Shown here piece by piece: positions 14,501 through 28,272 of a DNA stretch of 64,000 bases. Under the pieces are notes generated by a model, which saw nothing but the letters and a program-made list of their open reading frames with translations, had not been told where the DNA came from and did no database searches. Source of the DNA: Crotophaga sulcirostris (lineage: Eukaryota; Chordata; Aves; Cuculiformes; Crotophagidae); NCBI GenBank assembly GCA_013397455.1, contig VYZB01000125.1:1041800-1105799 (forward strand), given 5' to 3'. Position 1 is the first letter of the stretch, and each line of letters begins with the position of its first letter. The position numbers and the translations under genes are program-made.

Positions 14501-17500
14501 AGTCCTTCTTACTTTTGTGCCTTTTACCATGTTTTGTTGCAGAACTCCATTAAATTGAACTGATTATCCACAGGCAGTATAGGGGGGGTGTTTTTTGCAA
14601 TGCTGCAATAGTGATTTTATTGGACTATATTGCATTTTTAGTACTCATTTGAGGGAAGGTTATTAAAGCACAGTATTGTTCATTAAGAACATTACTCTAA
14701 TGTGAAGATGAGGGTTATGAGAAAGACAAGTAAAAACCAAGGAATTTAAAGGGGTTTATTTCTGTTTTTTATTTCCTCTATCCAAGAGCTGGAAACATAA
14801 CCTATTTAAATAATTCTTAGCTTTGCTGAATTTACGTGTTTTGAGGTAGTGGATAGTGTACAAGCTTGCAGTAAAGACCTATGTAAATCTTTTGAGAGAA
14901 AATATACTTCAGGAATACTGAGCACTAATCAGAAACCTCAGTAGGACCTAACAGAAAAAACTATCTTTTGATATCTCGGTCATCCCAGCTGTCATCTGCA
15001 AATCCAATCTAGAGGTGATTTGCTTTTGAGACTCTTCAGAACACTATACTTAGATATGCTTCTAATAAAGATGTTTGTGTATCAGAGCTTTCACCAAAAT
15101 GCTTTGAACTATGAACGTACATAATATAATGTCAGTTTGCTAATGATACTTAATGAAATTTTCTCTCAGTAAATTTAGACCACATGTAGTTCGCTTCTGT
15201 TATGATCTCCATGCAAAAGGGACCTGTGGAGCTAAGGGTAAGTGCTGTATGAGAAACATCATTTAGAACTTCAATTAAACTTGGGAAGCAGCAATCAGAA
15301 TAGTGTGTGCTAATTAGAGAGAAGTTTCCCAGAAGAGAGTTGGGAATGTTTGCTGAAGCATACAGAGAGGAGACTTTCATTCTGCTAGAAGTATATGGGA
15401 GTAATCGGCAGATCTCTTCTGCCTTCTTTTGAATGAGACACAAGGAACTGGAGATGAAACAAAATGTTACAGAAACCAATTCTTCTTTAAGTGTTCATTT
15501 CCTCCAGGCAGATGTCCTGTTTTCTTTTGTTTTCCTACCAAAACATTAGTTGATCTTTCTAGCTAAGTGAATGCCAAATCCTGTTTGCCTGGGTGCCTAC
15601 CTTAGTAGTTCTGTGTTCTGGCCCCATATCTTGCTTTTTGTCCTCACAAACTCAAAGCCCAGAAGTTCCTATTGGTCTCTTTTCAGCCTTTGCAAGCCCA
15701 ACACTGAGATCGTGAAAGAACTCTTTCATGTTGTAAATGCTGGTCACTTCTTGTGTGGAAAAATTAGAAAACAGGCTTCCTTCCAAAAGTATCCTTAAAA
15801 GATTTCTAATCCTCTCCCTTCCCACTGAGATTTGTCATTGTATCATTGCTGTTCTCTGGACTTTTTATTCTTTGAAGAACTGACAAGTCTTTACTTGCCC
15901 TAACAGATATATAATAACCAAGAAAAAACCATTAACTCAGAGAAGGCTAAAATGCTATGTTACCTCTCCAACAAAAAATGAATTAGGAACATGGGAATGT
16001 ACTAAATTGTAGTTAGAAAAGCTTCATCATTAGAGATCATTTTGTGCTTGCAGTTTATAATGATTCACTATCCAGAGGTGGCATCATTATTACTAGGGGG
16101 GAAATATCCCTGCAAGAACAGCACAGCACTAAGCAGTCTCCTAAATTACAGTGTGGAGCTCCAAGAGGCAGTTCAGACAAATAAAACCGTGTCATAGAGC
16201 ACAGGATTCTATAGTGTGTGTGAAGGTTGCAGGAAATTGCTTCTTGCAAGTGAGCCAAACCAGCCTCAGAAGGTATTGTTTGTGAGCAGTCTTGCATTCA
16301 GGCATTTTGGGAAGAAAACAAATAACTGGAGATTAGAAGAGGGTGAGCCTACCTGCCCACTGCCTACAGTTGTTATGTGCTGGGAGGTGAGGTGCAGCCA
16401 GCCGGAAGGTTTTCATGGCATATAACAGGTCTGTTTTTCAGCTGCCTTAATGGCTCAGAGCCTCAGCGGGGGACACTCAGTTTGGACTGTATGTGTCTTA
16501 ACTTAAGTTATTTACAGGAAAATAGGGAATGCTTTATCAGTTTGTTTATTTCTCGATTCCCTGGAACCCAGTCTCTTTTGGTTTTAGTCACTTTGCATTT
16601 TCCTCTCTAGAATTTCTGGCATTGTGTGCCACTGGCTATGCTCAAGGAAACACTTGTACCACTGTGGTGCTTGGGGGGACCTGGGGCATCCTCCACAGCA
16701 TTAGAAAGGCAACTGCTTCAATTGGTTCTCCCCTCCAATTTCAGTTTAGGACTTCAAATTTGCCAGTTTTGAGGATTTATGAACCAGCTGCGAGACTTAA
16801 GATATTTAGCTGGTGTTTTGTGTTGAGCATAGTTCTAATTTGTATCATTGCTTGGCTGTACATTATGCTTTTAAACATGGTATTTTTGGTGCTTTGTTTC
16901 TGTCTCTACCCGCAGCCAGATATTTTACCGCCTACAGTTGTTCCTAAAGAAACTGTGTTTTATAAAGTGTTCTGACACTATTTCTGAGAACTTTGCCTTT
17001 GCTATTTTTGTGCACAATACAGTAGAACTGGTCTTAGTCTGACTAAATCAGACGCTTAAAAAGACAGAGGGAGGATTGCATTATTTTTGGTTTTGTGCTG
17101 AATGAGATCATACAAAACATTTTGCACTCCTGTGGTTTTTTCACCCCACAGATCAGCAGGTGCACCCAGGACTTCTCATAGACCTTAAATTATATTTCTT
17201 TCAACTTAATTCTGGTGTTTGAGTTTGAAGTCTATTTTTTTTTTTTATTTGATAGCAGGCACTTCATGTTAGAAATGGGAATACTGCAAAATTCAAAACA
17301 CAAATAATGTTAACTACCTTGGAGTCTGCTTGTCCTGACACCAGCCTTGGGTCTTCATCTAGTTCTTCAGAGCAGTAGTTATGGCCTTTTGGAGGCTTTA
17401 CAGGGCAATCCTGATCAAGATTGGGTCATTTAAGCACTACTGTCATAAAGTTGTAGCAACAAAAGCATTTTAAATGTTCAAAGCAGAACTGGAACTTTTA

Positions 17501-20020
17501 TTTTATATTGCTTTTTTTCTACATGGTTACACTATATGGCTCAAATGTACTTTTGTAGTACAGATTTTAGGAAGCCAATAAATCTTAAGTCTCTTCTACT
17601 GCAAATACCTAGACTGTCTGTCTCAAACATTTCAGTCTGAGCAAACATGAATTTGTGAACATGGGTGGCTGTTGATCGAACAAGCTGTCCTAATTTTCTT
17701 TATTTTCTGTCTAGCAAACAGAGCTTTTCTAAATCTTTGAAAATGATGATCTTATATCATTCTTATAATTTAGTTTAGTGTTCCAGAGAGAGTCTTAATT
17801 TTTTTGTATATTGCTGGAGTTTAACTACCATAATAAAGGACAATTTTTGAGGTGATAAAATGCTCTAGGAATGTCATTAAATATGCAGGAAATCTACAAC
17901 AAGATAGAATTAAGCATTAATGAATAACATACTGGAAATATTAGTCTTCTGTATCAGTTTTTGATGGGGTCTAATGTGAAAAAATGAGAAAATAAACAAG
18001 CTTAGCAAAAATCTAATTTTAATATTATTCAGTAGAATCTTAATGTATAGGAAGTTTCTAAGTTAAAGCTGTTGCATATCCACAAGGATGCTTTCCCTTG
18101 GATAGGTTGTTGCAGTTTCATGTTTTAATATAATTTTATTATTTGTGCATGTTTTAGTTTTACAATTGAAATATGATACTGTGGAGATGTAATTTACATT
18201 CTAACCCATCTGCACACCAGTGCAGTTGTAAACTTCTTTTACTGACATATGCAAAAACTTTATAACTCTTCGTAAGTAGGATGTTAACTATTTCTAGTAA
18301 AGAAACAAAAACCCCATCCAGAGCCTCATTAGAACTTTGATTTTGGACGTAAGGACCTAACTGTCATTTCTAGATCTGAGGTTTTTTGACTTAAATTTCT
18401 TTTTTCTTGAGGATTCTGCATACTCTATGTTGATTTAGTCTCCTCCTTTTTTCTTTCTTTCCTTGAAAACAGGATAGCTTCATGCTCCTGAATTTTCCAT
18501 TCTATAGTTCTGGGTGGAACTGTGGCTACGTTAGCCCAGCAAATGCAATCAGCATGAAGTCCAGATGATTCTCTTCTGAATATTCCTGGGTTTATTTTTC
18601 GGGGTCAGAATAAATTAATTTCTTTCCGTTTCTGGCTGGCAGGAACTTTTCTAACAGCAAACTAATTTCAATAGATTAAAGTTTCTTTTTACCACATCTG
18701 CCAGATCTGGCGCTGGAACAGATCACCCAGAGGCATCTCCTATGGGCTGTGTGTCACTGCTTTAAAAAGGAGGTGGATCAGTACTGAAATCAAACCTTTG
18801 CTGTTGAATGAGTGCTTGAGAGCTTATAGATAAGGTGCACTGATGGCCTCCGACCAGTTCCTGACAAGCATTCTTGTCTTGATGGGATGGGAGTATTAGA
18901 GGTTCAGTGACGTGGTTAGGGTTTATTTTGCTAGCTTGGTTTACTGTGAATTTACAGGTTTGGGAATGGGACTGGAAATTTTCCTATACTAAATTAACTT
19001 ACTAAAATTCTTACTATTCCGTGAATGGGGCTGATGACAAGTCCTATAAAGTGGACGTTGGGGGGGTTATTCTGTTTTTTATTTAAAACAATAAATGTAA
19101 ATTCCCATATATAGCAAAGCATCACCTTAAAACCCCTACCTGCCACACAGGCTCCTGCTCCATAACATTCACTCTTCTCTAAAGCAAGCGTATGAGTCAT
19201 GTATTGACTTTCCAGTGATTGTTCTTTGAAGATTTTGTGGCTTTTGTGTCAGTTGTTTGAATAACTCTTTTTTTACTGGTGAGTATTTTGATGGCAAGCA
19301 AGCTGACAGGCCCAGCTGTAATTCAAGAATATGAAATAATCTTTATCGTTCCTGTTCCTTTAGGACATAATTCTGCTTTATCAGGGAAATAGCCTCAATT
19401 GTGGTATCAAAGTTTCCATACTGGGAGAATACTGACTTCTTTAAACTCAGTCTTCAGTGTTACTGCCACTGATTTCTTTTTCGTCTACAGAATATATGAG
19501 GTTTAGAAGTAAAATTCATTGCAGCTAATAAATTGTACTTGCAGGATATGTAAGTATATGCCAAAACCTGACAGTGACGTGTGTAATAAAATGCACAATA
19601 ACATGAAAAAAATACTATATGCCTTCTGATGTTTTCTTTCCTCCCCAATTAATTCCTCTCCTTTGTGCTATTCCAAACTCATGTAAAAACTGATTTATTT
19701 TCCATTGTGAACCATGGGGTTTCCTGTTGGATTCATTTTGCAGAGCATGGCTGAACATCCTATGTCCCTTGGCAGGGGCACCATGGGACCACACTGGTTC
19801 TCTGGCGAATTTCTTTCAGGGAGAATCAGAACTCAGCACTTGAGGAGCTGATATTTTTGTTGTTTAGCTTAAAAAACATGGCTATCATCTATGGGTATCA
19901 GCTTTTCCCTGCCCTTCCCAGTAAACCTTCCTTAAAATCCCAGTTGTAGGTGTTTTCTGTGCTGGTGTGTAGTGAGAAAGGTCTTCAAATCCCTGGCAGG
20001 GGAGGAGTAGCCGTGCTGAG

Positions 20021-20118
20021 CCATGCCATGATGGGCTGAGCCATACCATGATGGGCTGAGCGATGCCACACCGTGCTAAGTGATGCCATGCCATGCTGAG
20101 CCATGCCATGCTGGGCTG
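20021..20118. repeat. 20-bp minisatellite, about five units
   Basis: Five head-to-tail units of 20 bp start at 20021, 20041, 20061, 20081 and 20101. The clearest unit reads CCATGCCATGATGGGCTGAG. The third and fourth are the most diverged, and half of a further unit may precede the array at 20011. The unit length is not a multiple of three, so the long minus-strand frames crossing it are repeats read in shifting frames and not a protein. Arrays of this kind often vary in copy number. Confidence 0.9.
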
Positions 20119-23100
20119 CCTCTCTGCAGCAGGGCATCAGGAATGGGCTGCCCTCAAATGGGCCAGGAGGAAGAGGAGCTGAGGACAATCCACAATCCTC
20201 CGCAAGCCAAATCGAGGAAAGAATGGGGGTCGCATTAGCTGCAGGCTCAGCTTTTCTTTGGTACAAAACTGAACAAATGTCAGAACTTGTAATTACCCTG
20301 AAAGCAGCCTTGTGAGCGTGATAAATCCATGGCGGGGGAGAAAAGTCTTTAAAAGCAATCAACTGCTTTCTTTCAGAAGGAAGCCATGCGAGCCCATTGC
20401 TTTGTGTGTTGTTCCCGTAATTGTAATAAACATCCAGGAGGCAGCTTTTGGCAGCTGCTAATTTTAAAGTAACGTATTAATCAAATTAATTGAGAGTTCC
20501 TTTTAATAATTAGCAACAGCAAACATAACTTTCTGAAGTGATGTTTTCAGTATTACTAAAAATGATCCCCTGAAAAAGAGTATCTCTGTAGATAAATCAT
20601 CTGAAAAAGTGTTAAATTTTCTCTTTTGCTACCTGATAATCCAATTAAGTGGTGATAAGAAAAATAGCTCCTGGAGAATTTCAGGGAAGCAGAATAATGT
20701 ACTTAGTGTTGTACCAGAATCAAAATACCACATAATCATGGGTATCCATGGATACTGAAGCAACACTTTGATTACTAGATACATCCATTACCCTTAAATA
20801 CCAGAGTTAGGTGTTTAATGCCCCGAACAATTTAATGCATGACTGCTTGAACTTGCACAGAGAATTCTCCTGAGGTTTTGCCTTTCAGAGGCACAGCACA
20901 GAATCTGTCAGCAGGCAAGAGTAAGGCAGCTATGATATTTTTAAGACTGTCTTCTTCCAAGTTCCTGTGTGCTTTGCAACTGCTGCTGCCCAGATGGCTC
21001 CATTCATCCGACTGTCCTTGAGCTGCCTGTGAACTGGAGCATTATATGATGTGGCCCAATCTCTGTCCCTCGTCTATGAGTTATAAGTGAGATTCCCATG
21101 AAAAAAAATCATATGACAGTCCTTAACAATGCTTGCACTGTTGGGACACACTCTGCAGCAAATGGGTGGGCTTGATGTTGTGTCTCTGCAGCACAGAGCT
21201 TTTATCACAGCAAGATGAGTGCCTTGGTTGTCTCACAGTGTAGGTGAAGTGTGAGGTTGAAGCCACAATTTCTCCTCTGGAGTTTTGATTTCTCTATTTG
21301 TTTTACAGGCAGGAGTGAGAACCTTAGAGAAAAGCCTCTTCTGCATGGAACCTTTTGTGGGTCCTGACGGCAGCCCAGGAGAGAGGCACGTGGGGCTCAT
21401 AGCCACATGGTCTGAGCAGGGTCCCAGCCACCAGCTTGACTTTTTCCTCCCTGTTGTATGAAAGAATCCAGTCTTCTTTTCTAAGGTTGATAATGAGAAA
21501 ATAAGATACAAACGGGAAGAGGTAAAATAGGCATTTAAAAAGTGCTTCGATAATAAGCCTTGGAAGTATGATTATTTAACCGTGATTTTATAGTGGTGAC
21601 TCCAGCACCTTCTCATGGCAGGCAGCACAACGTGGGTATTTCAGTCTTTGCTTCCTTGCCTGGAGTGTGTCAGGACCAGCCTTGATTCATACACTTGAAC
21701 ACCCATGCAACACTGGGTGAGTTGTAATGTGAAAATACTGTATGATTCAAGAGGTTGAAGATAGGAAAAGTATAAGTAGAAGCTTCTCATTTTTTCATCT
21801 TTTGTAAAGATTCTAATTTTTGTTATTTTATTTTCTTCCTTTTTTTTTTTGTACTCAGGAAATGTCTTTTACAGTATCAGAGTTCAAAACCAACTTCCTT
21901 GGATGTCTCTATAAAAGTTTTCATAGAAAAACTTTCTTGAGGATTCTTGTGAAGCAATATCTTACATACGTATTCTGTTGGAAAGGGGAAAAGGAAGAAA
22001 GCTGGCATCCTACGCAGGCAGGGCAAGAATGGATTTAGTCCCTTGTTCCTGACAGTAACTGAACAAACTGAATCCTTCCAGTAAGCCATTTTACTAAAAG
22101 TAAAAGCAGGAAACCAAGAAACTGATGTTATCTCATCCTATTTATTGCACAACTAGTCCTTTTCAGTCTGTCTTTGCTAATCTGCTCATCTTGGTTTTTT
22201 CTGATCACCCTTACTGCTCTTTCCTTCACTGAGCTTCAGTACTGTTTTTTTCTGTTCCTAACTGAATAGTAATTTTCTATAATAAAGGACAAAAAAAATT
22301 CTGATGAATACTAATTTTGGACAGAAATGTCATTTCATGCTTCCTAAATGTATTTGTAAACCAAGACTAAATTTAATCTGCATCTTTGGTTGGAGAGACT
22401 GAGGGAGAAACTCAGTCTCATCCCACTGCTCTCAACAGCTTGGGGTTGGCAGTGCTCATGTAGGAGAGCTGAGGTCCCTGTTGTACTTGAGAGCAATTTG
22501 CCTTCTGTGTGTAGTGGCTTTGATCTCATTTTTTATGCTGCTATTTGACCGAAAATCAATATTATATTCTGTTTCAGTTGAGAATAGTGCAGCTCTACAG
22601 ACAGGCATAGGAGCTCTTCCCCGGGTATTGGTAGGTGATGATAGGGTCAGGACACTGTGAAGTCTGAGATATGAGTCCAACACCACTCTTGGAATGGAGG
22701 AAACTCACATTTTTGGATGATTATTTTAATCATTAGGTAGGAGGAAAGTACCAGAATCTCCTGTGTAGCTCCTCATTTGTCTTCTCCTATTGGTCCCTAA
22801 TAATGACTGTTTCCAATTCAGATTAAATGGAGATTTTTGTTTTAGGTAAAATTAATTGTATGGCTTATAATTTTAATGAGAAAAATGGAAGATCTAGCAA
22901 GAAAAAAAAGTTTGATAAATTTTCTTTTTCAGTCTGGCAACCAAACAAAAAAAATAGATATTTGTGCATCTTTAATTGCCAGCATTCTGAGCAATACCTT
23001 GTGATAAATTTCCTTGGTCTCCAGCATCACTTAATTAAAACTTTTACAGAAGCATGTGAGAAACTGGGGACCATTATAAGGATCAAAGTGAAACTGAAGC

Positions 23101-25642
23101 AGGTTCTTTTTGCTCAAAGATTAACTAGAAATGGCGCTTCTTGAGACAGAAACTGCTCTAATCAGTCTTGTTCAGTGACTTAATGAAGTTCAGAGGGATC
23201 TTATACAGGAAATAAAGTTTAAGGGGAAAACTGTTGTTCACCATCCAGGGAAAATGATCACACTTCACTTTGCATTTTGTTTGCTTCCAAAAAAAAAAAG
23301 TGGAGGTGCTGTTAATTTTGGTTGAAATGTTAACGTTTTCTGTGTTTGATTCTCAGAGCGCTGCCAGTGGTTACAGTGTGGGGAATTTTAATGTCAGCAA
23401 CAATCCCAAACAATCGGATCAGTTTGCCCAATTGACACAATCCGTTGGGAGAACCAGAAGCTGTAAAAACAAATAATTGTCAAGACATTGTTCAAGGAAA
23501 AGTTTTACCTTGTTGTCTTATCCTTTTCACAGATTATTGTACATTTTCACATCTTGTTGGACAATGGCACATCTGGAAAGGCTGAACCTACCAAGTTTGC
23601 TTCTAGTGTTCATATCCCTGATTTGATGTTATTACAAAACCATTTGCTGACAGCAGGGAAGGATGAAAAAGATGCCAGTGTTAGACTTCTATACATAGCC
23701 TAGAAGAGGAAGGTTATTCTTTCAAGGGTAGTAGAGAGGTATAGAACTGACTGCCTCATCATTGTTGTTGTGACCACCTTTCATATAATGATTCCTGTAA
23801 ATTTCTAAAATTCTATCCTTAAAGGAATTAAACATTTTCTTGCACAATTACTTAAGTGATGTATCTTACATATACCACAGTTCACATCTCTTTTGTGCGT
23901 CGCTGGTATCGGTTATCTTCATAATGGCCTTTGCACTTAGTTGCAGAATCTCCGCTACTTACCTACTGTCTTAACTCAGTGGACAGAAATAACCACAACA
24001 AACAACCACAACTCTCTATAGTCCGCTGGTTTAAAGGGTGGTACTGCTAGTGAGAGTAGTCCTGGGGATGATGGGGAGACTCTCGGTGCCATGCAGGCTG
24101 CAGACTGTGGCTGCAGGAGCTGTGCAGAACAGCCAAATCTTGGTCGCAGGGTGCAGTGGGATTCGACTCCCAGACTGCTATTAATTGCCATAGCAGTTCA
24201 TAGCTAGTTGGAGCATTTGCCACTTCTCCAGTCTGTCATGGGTAATATATTACTGCAGAAATCCTATGACAAAATCCTTAATTTCCAACTTTCACGTTTT
24301 TACTGCTTAATTCCCTTGGTGGTTTCTACCTTGGGAGCACTGTGAATTAGCTTGACAGTTTAAATAACTGTGCACATGTGTTTCCTATTGTCAGAAGAAT
24401 GCAAGATGAGAATATACATCCAATTCCTTGGGCATCTGTTATTGCTAAGGAATGAAAAATGACGTGTGCCTCTGCCTGCCATGAGGTTCCCTGCAGAGAT
24501 CCAAACACTTTTATTCAAGCTCATAAGCTTGGATGTAAACAGAAGCTAATGTGACTAGTATAGTCAGGTGGCCAGGATGTATCACTCTGCTGCCACAGTG
24601 AGAACTTGTACTCTGATGTTAAATGCTGCCTGGTGTGGACTTGAGCAAAACAAAGCAAATAAGAAAATAACACAAGTTGACCCGTTTCAGTGACTGGGGA
24701 CACATCTTAGTCAATTTGTAATAGTGTCAACTTTCCCGGAAGAGACACTTGCAAAGTAAAATCAGAATATCCATCAATGTGTCTGAATTGTATCATCTGG
24801 GTTTTGGTCCTCTCGCATCTTCTCTGCCTTTTTTATTTGCCCTTGATCTGCCTTGTATGGCTTTAGCAGTTTCTCTTCGTAACGTTGCTTCAGAGAGTGC
24901 TTTCTAATACTGGTCTTTCCTGCTGCTGTTATATTGAAAGTATCATGGCTACTATACTGTAGATAAAATATTTTGAAGTTATCATTGATATTTGTCATTT
25001 ATCCATAATTCCCATTTACCATTTATCTAAAATTCCTTTTGCACAAAAGCTAAGAGTATCGCATCAGCCAATCCATTTAGGAAAGCTCTTTCACCATCCT
25101 GACTGTGAGAGCAGCTCTCCATCTAGGTCGAGCTAAACACACAGTGTCTGACCACGGCACCTCTACCATAATTGGCACATTAAAAAAGAACTCTGTTACC
25201 TCCCTTCACCAGTGGACAGCAGGGAAACTAAGAGCTGACCTCCCAAAGGTAGTAGAAAACTCTTTATCACAAAAAAGACCTGAAATCTGCCCTCCAAAAT
25301 TCCATACTGTTTCTTTTGTCCACCCTGGCTCCTCTTTTATTTAAAAAAAGCAGGGAAATTACATACTTTGAGGCTGTACATTGCATTAGAGGCTTTTTTC
25401 CTCACTATTGAGAGCCTGGCCACAGCTGTCTCTGTCCAAAAATCTCAGTTCAGCTGTAATCATTATCGACTATAATAAGATTTTTGGCTTCACCATCCAG
25501 GCAATAGAGATTGCATGACCCACACAATAGGTGTAATTATTGTCAGAATGGGTTGCTGAGCTAGCAGCCTTTCCAACTATTTTAGCCTTTTTTTCAAGCA
25601 CTTGAATCATGTAGGTTGCAATTACTTAGTATTAAATACTGA

Positions 25643-25655
25643 TTTTTTTTTTTTT
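25643..25655. repeat. Poly-T tract (13 T)
   Basis: A simple homopolymer in intronic DNA. It could be the reverse of a retroelement A-tail or plain slippage; no element body is recognisable beside it. Confidence 0.85.
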
Positions 25656-27751
25656 AATAGTAGTTTTAAAACAACAATGTATCACCTGATCTGTGCTTTG
25701 GGTTTTTTTCCCTTATTTCCCCTGCATGCAGGCATTCTTTAATATAGGTAGACTCTTAATTATAGAAATATTACTGTGGTGGGTGCCAGGTCTGAGACCC
25801 CTTTGCTTCTATGCTCTCTGCATACCTGGTGGTGTGGTCATTTCTCTATGGTGGAATGAAAGCGATGGAGAGCTGTGAGGGTTTGCAAAAGATCTTTGCA
25901 ACAGCTTGCAATGTGTCTAAGTAATGGCTCCATCCAGCAGGCGAAAGCCCTTTGGTCTTGATACTATAAAATATATCCTCTCCTGTTCTGCTGTATTGAA
26001 GTGGAAACCTCTTGTAAGGACACCATGGAAGGATTGCATAAATTTTCAAGTGACAAATCTCGGAGCTTTGTAACAGTCTGTGGGTTGGTTTGGTTTTTTT
26101 CTTTTTTTCTTAATGAATTCTTCAAAGTCGCCCTGTCCTTATTGAACAAGAGAAATCAGTGTCTCTCGTGGGAGATCTGAAGCAGTTTGGCTTGTCATGA
26201 TGGAGTGCCAGGGAAGGCACAGGTACTTTCCAGGAGTAGCTAATAACTTTAAAATCTCCTTAGGCGTGATGCCAGGACAGAGAAATTTTTCATCAATAGA
26301 GACACACTGATGGCTTCCCCTTCATTTCCAGTGGTCTGTGAGTGCCCTGTGCTTGGGAGATGTCTTAGCCCTGCTTGTGGAGCAGGACTCTCAGGCTCAA
26401 ACCAGAACTGGTTGGGAAGTAAAATGCTTTTAAACAACATGTAATCCATGCCAAGTGAGGCGCTTCAGGACAGCTCAGGATAAATCTGCTCATGAATTTG
26501 AGTTGATTCTGTCTAATTTTGACTGGGGAAAATAAAAGGAACATTTTTTAATGTTTAAACATTTTGAGCTTACTAGCAATAAGACTTTCCTAATTTAAAA
26601 ATGGAATTTACTTTTAAAAATCAATGTTGATCATTGAAACACTCTGTGTGAGTCCAAGAACTTGAGGGTTATTATTCTGTTTTATTCTTTCTCAGCCTTT
26701 CCTTTTCTCCAACGTATTTCTTCCCAACAAAACCGATCTTTTTTTCCCCAGAGTTTTTGGATCAGCTATTACCAACAGGCTTGGACTGACTTCAGGCAAC
26801 TTCTCTGCCTCAGCTTCTCTATGTCTAAAAGAAGGAAAAATGATCCTGACCTACTTTGTAAAGCACTCAGAGATCTGCAGAAGAGTCACATTTTGCAATT
26901 TTAGAATCATGCATTTGGTCTTTACAAATGTTCAGTGGTTTTCCTCCAGGTGTTTGTGTGTCTGCTTTGCTCTGGTTTAGGATGATTATGTTATCCTTTG
27001 GCAGCCCGCAGGCAGACAGCCCATGCTGATGGTGGATAAGCCACCTCCTCTATGTTCTTTCCCTGAGAACACCTTCTCTATTACTTCGTTTAACAATACT
27101 TTTAAATCTGTGGTTTAAAACATATCTGTGAATATCTCTTTCGTCCTGCTGTCTTTCAGTTAACTCATTTCCACTGCTGTTTCTTATGCATCTCTGATAC
27201 TTTATTAATTAACGCACTGTGCAGTATACTGAGGAAGTTGGTATCTAAGATACCATAAAAGATGAAAGTGTTTATTATTGAGAAATAAAATAATGAAGGC
27301 AAAAATGTGTTTTCATCTGCCAGCAATGACAAGCAAAACATCACTGGAGATATGATTTTTTTTGTAGTTTTCCTTCTTCTTTTTTTCCCTCTGAAACAAG
27401 CTAAATAACTGTAATATGTGAAACTCAATATTTTTTCGTATGGATATATTTATCACTATTACTATTATATTTTAATCAACGTTATGTGTGTATTTATGAG
27501 AAGTCCAGCACAGATGTATACTTTTTCTTGAGGCTTCAGTTACTTGGGTAGTTCTATCCCACTTGGTGATGGACATTTGAATGGGTAAATATTTTCTTGA
27601 TCACTCTTCCCTTTGCCAATATCTCAACTCCTTTGCTGTTCCTGCATTTCCCTTCCTTCCTTCAACTTTCAAAATTATAAAGAATCTCAGCTCTTCATTG
27701 AGATGAAGTTTGTTTTCTTGCAACATTTTCAACATTACTTGCCTTTCAACT

Positions 27752-27830
27752 TGTTGTTGTTTTGTTTTGTTTTAAATCAGTTTAAGATTGTTCAGGTTGT
27801 TGTTTGTTGTTTTTTTGGTTTTTTTTTTAA
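27752..27830. repeat. T/G-rich low-complexity tract
   Basis: Runs built from GTT, GTTTT and T dominate this stretch 300 bp before exon A. It is simple sequence and explains the Phe/Val/Cys-rich open frames around it. Confidence 0.8.
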
Positions 27831-28130
27831 TCCCTCTACTGACTGATTTATTTTGCTTTTCTATGATATTGATTTTACTCACCTGTTTAATCCATGACCC
27901 TACCCAGCCATGCAGACTGTGTGTATCCCAATGAGTGCTCTGTGCAAAAAAATAATTATATGAATCCTTCAGAAATCTTGACATGAAGATTAAGTGCTCC
28001 ATAAGGACAGAGATCTAATCAGAGAGTTTCTCTTCCTCCCAGCTTCCCTTCCAGTCGTGTGTATTTCCCACTGTCTTTCCTGCGCTCTCCAGTGATAGAG
28101 TCCTTTTCTTCTTTATTCTTTCTTAAACAG

Positions 28131-28272
28131 GTGGGCTCTGCATTGCTCAGTCCCTGAAAATCCCCCAGGATCGCAAGGACAAGACCATCGACTTTGATAA
28201 AATTATCAAGCAGCTCCTAGAAACTCCCAATGCCCGGGCCATCGTTATTTTTGCCAATGATGAGGACATAAA
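28131..28272 (+). CDS. GRM7: GRM7 exon A: Venus-flytrap domain, middle segment
   Basis: This is an internal exon of metabotropic glutamate receptor 7, a presynaptic Gi/o-coupled glutamate receptor. The acceptor is the pyrimidine-rich stretch ending AAACAG, and the donor is GTAAGG at 28273. The exon begins with the last two bases of a split Gly codon and ends with the first two of a Lys codon. The peptide runs GGLCIAQS, then [14 protein letters not shown], then IFANDEDIK. RKDxTIDFDxIIKQ is, from memory, the feature that separates mGluR7 from mGluR4 and mGluR8. The Cys of GGLC aligns with the ligand-domain Cys that in group II receptors is bonded to the cysteine-rich domain. No N-glycosylation sequon is present. 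Reading past the donor meets TAA at once, so retention of this intron would truncate the protein. By recollection of the mammalian gene this is about exon 3. Confidence 0.96.

Larger units (their letters stand above)
8578..28130 (+). other. GRM7: Intron of GRM7 upstream of exon A (last part)
   Basis: About 19.6 kb of non-coding DNA running up to the acceptor of exon A. It holds the 20-bp minisatellite at 20021-20118, T runs such as 21840-21850 and 25643-25655, and a T/G-rich low-complexity stretch near 27752-27830. The longest open frame (16529-16975, + strand, 148 codons) is hydrophobic but has no recognisable family, repeat or splice context, so I treat it as chance. The last bases form a good acceptor: a pyrimidine-rich stretch from about 28101 ending in AAACAG at 28130. 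Confidence 0.75.

Noticed and set aside
16529..16975. Longest plus-strand open frame (148 codons), hydrophobic near its end
   Set aside because: No recognisable family, no splice-site context and no sign of codon bias. A frame of this length is expected by chance in 64 kb of AT-rich DNA read in six frames.
19885..20362. Minus-strand frames with a repeated Met-Ala-Trp-His-like pattern
   Set aside because: They are the 20-bp minisatellite at 20021-20118 read in shifting frames.
1..28130. Search for the preceding GRM7 exon (ending near FTQISKEAG)
   Set aside because: No matching coding stretch was found, so it must lie upstream of the window (or, less likely, in the 115-N gap).
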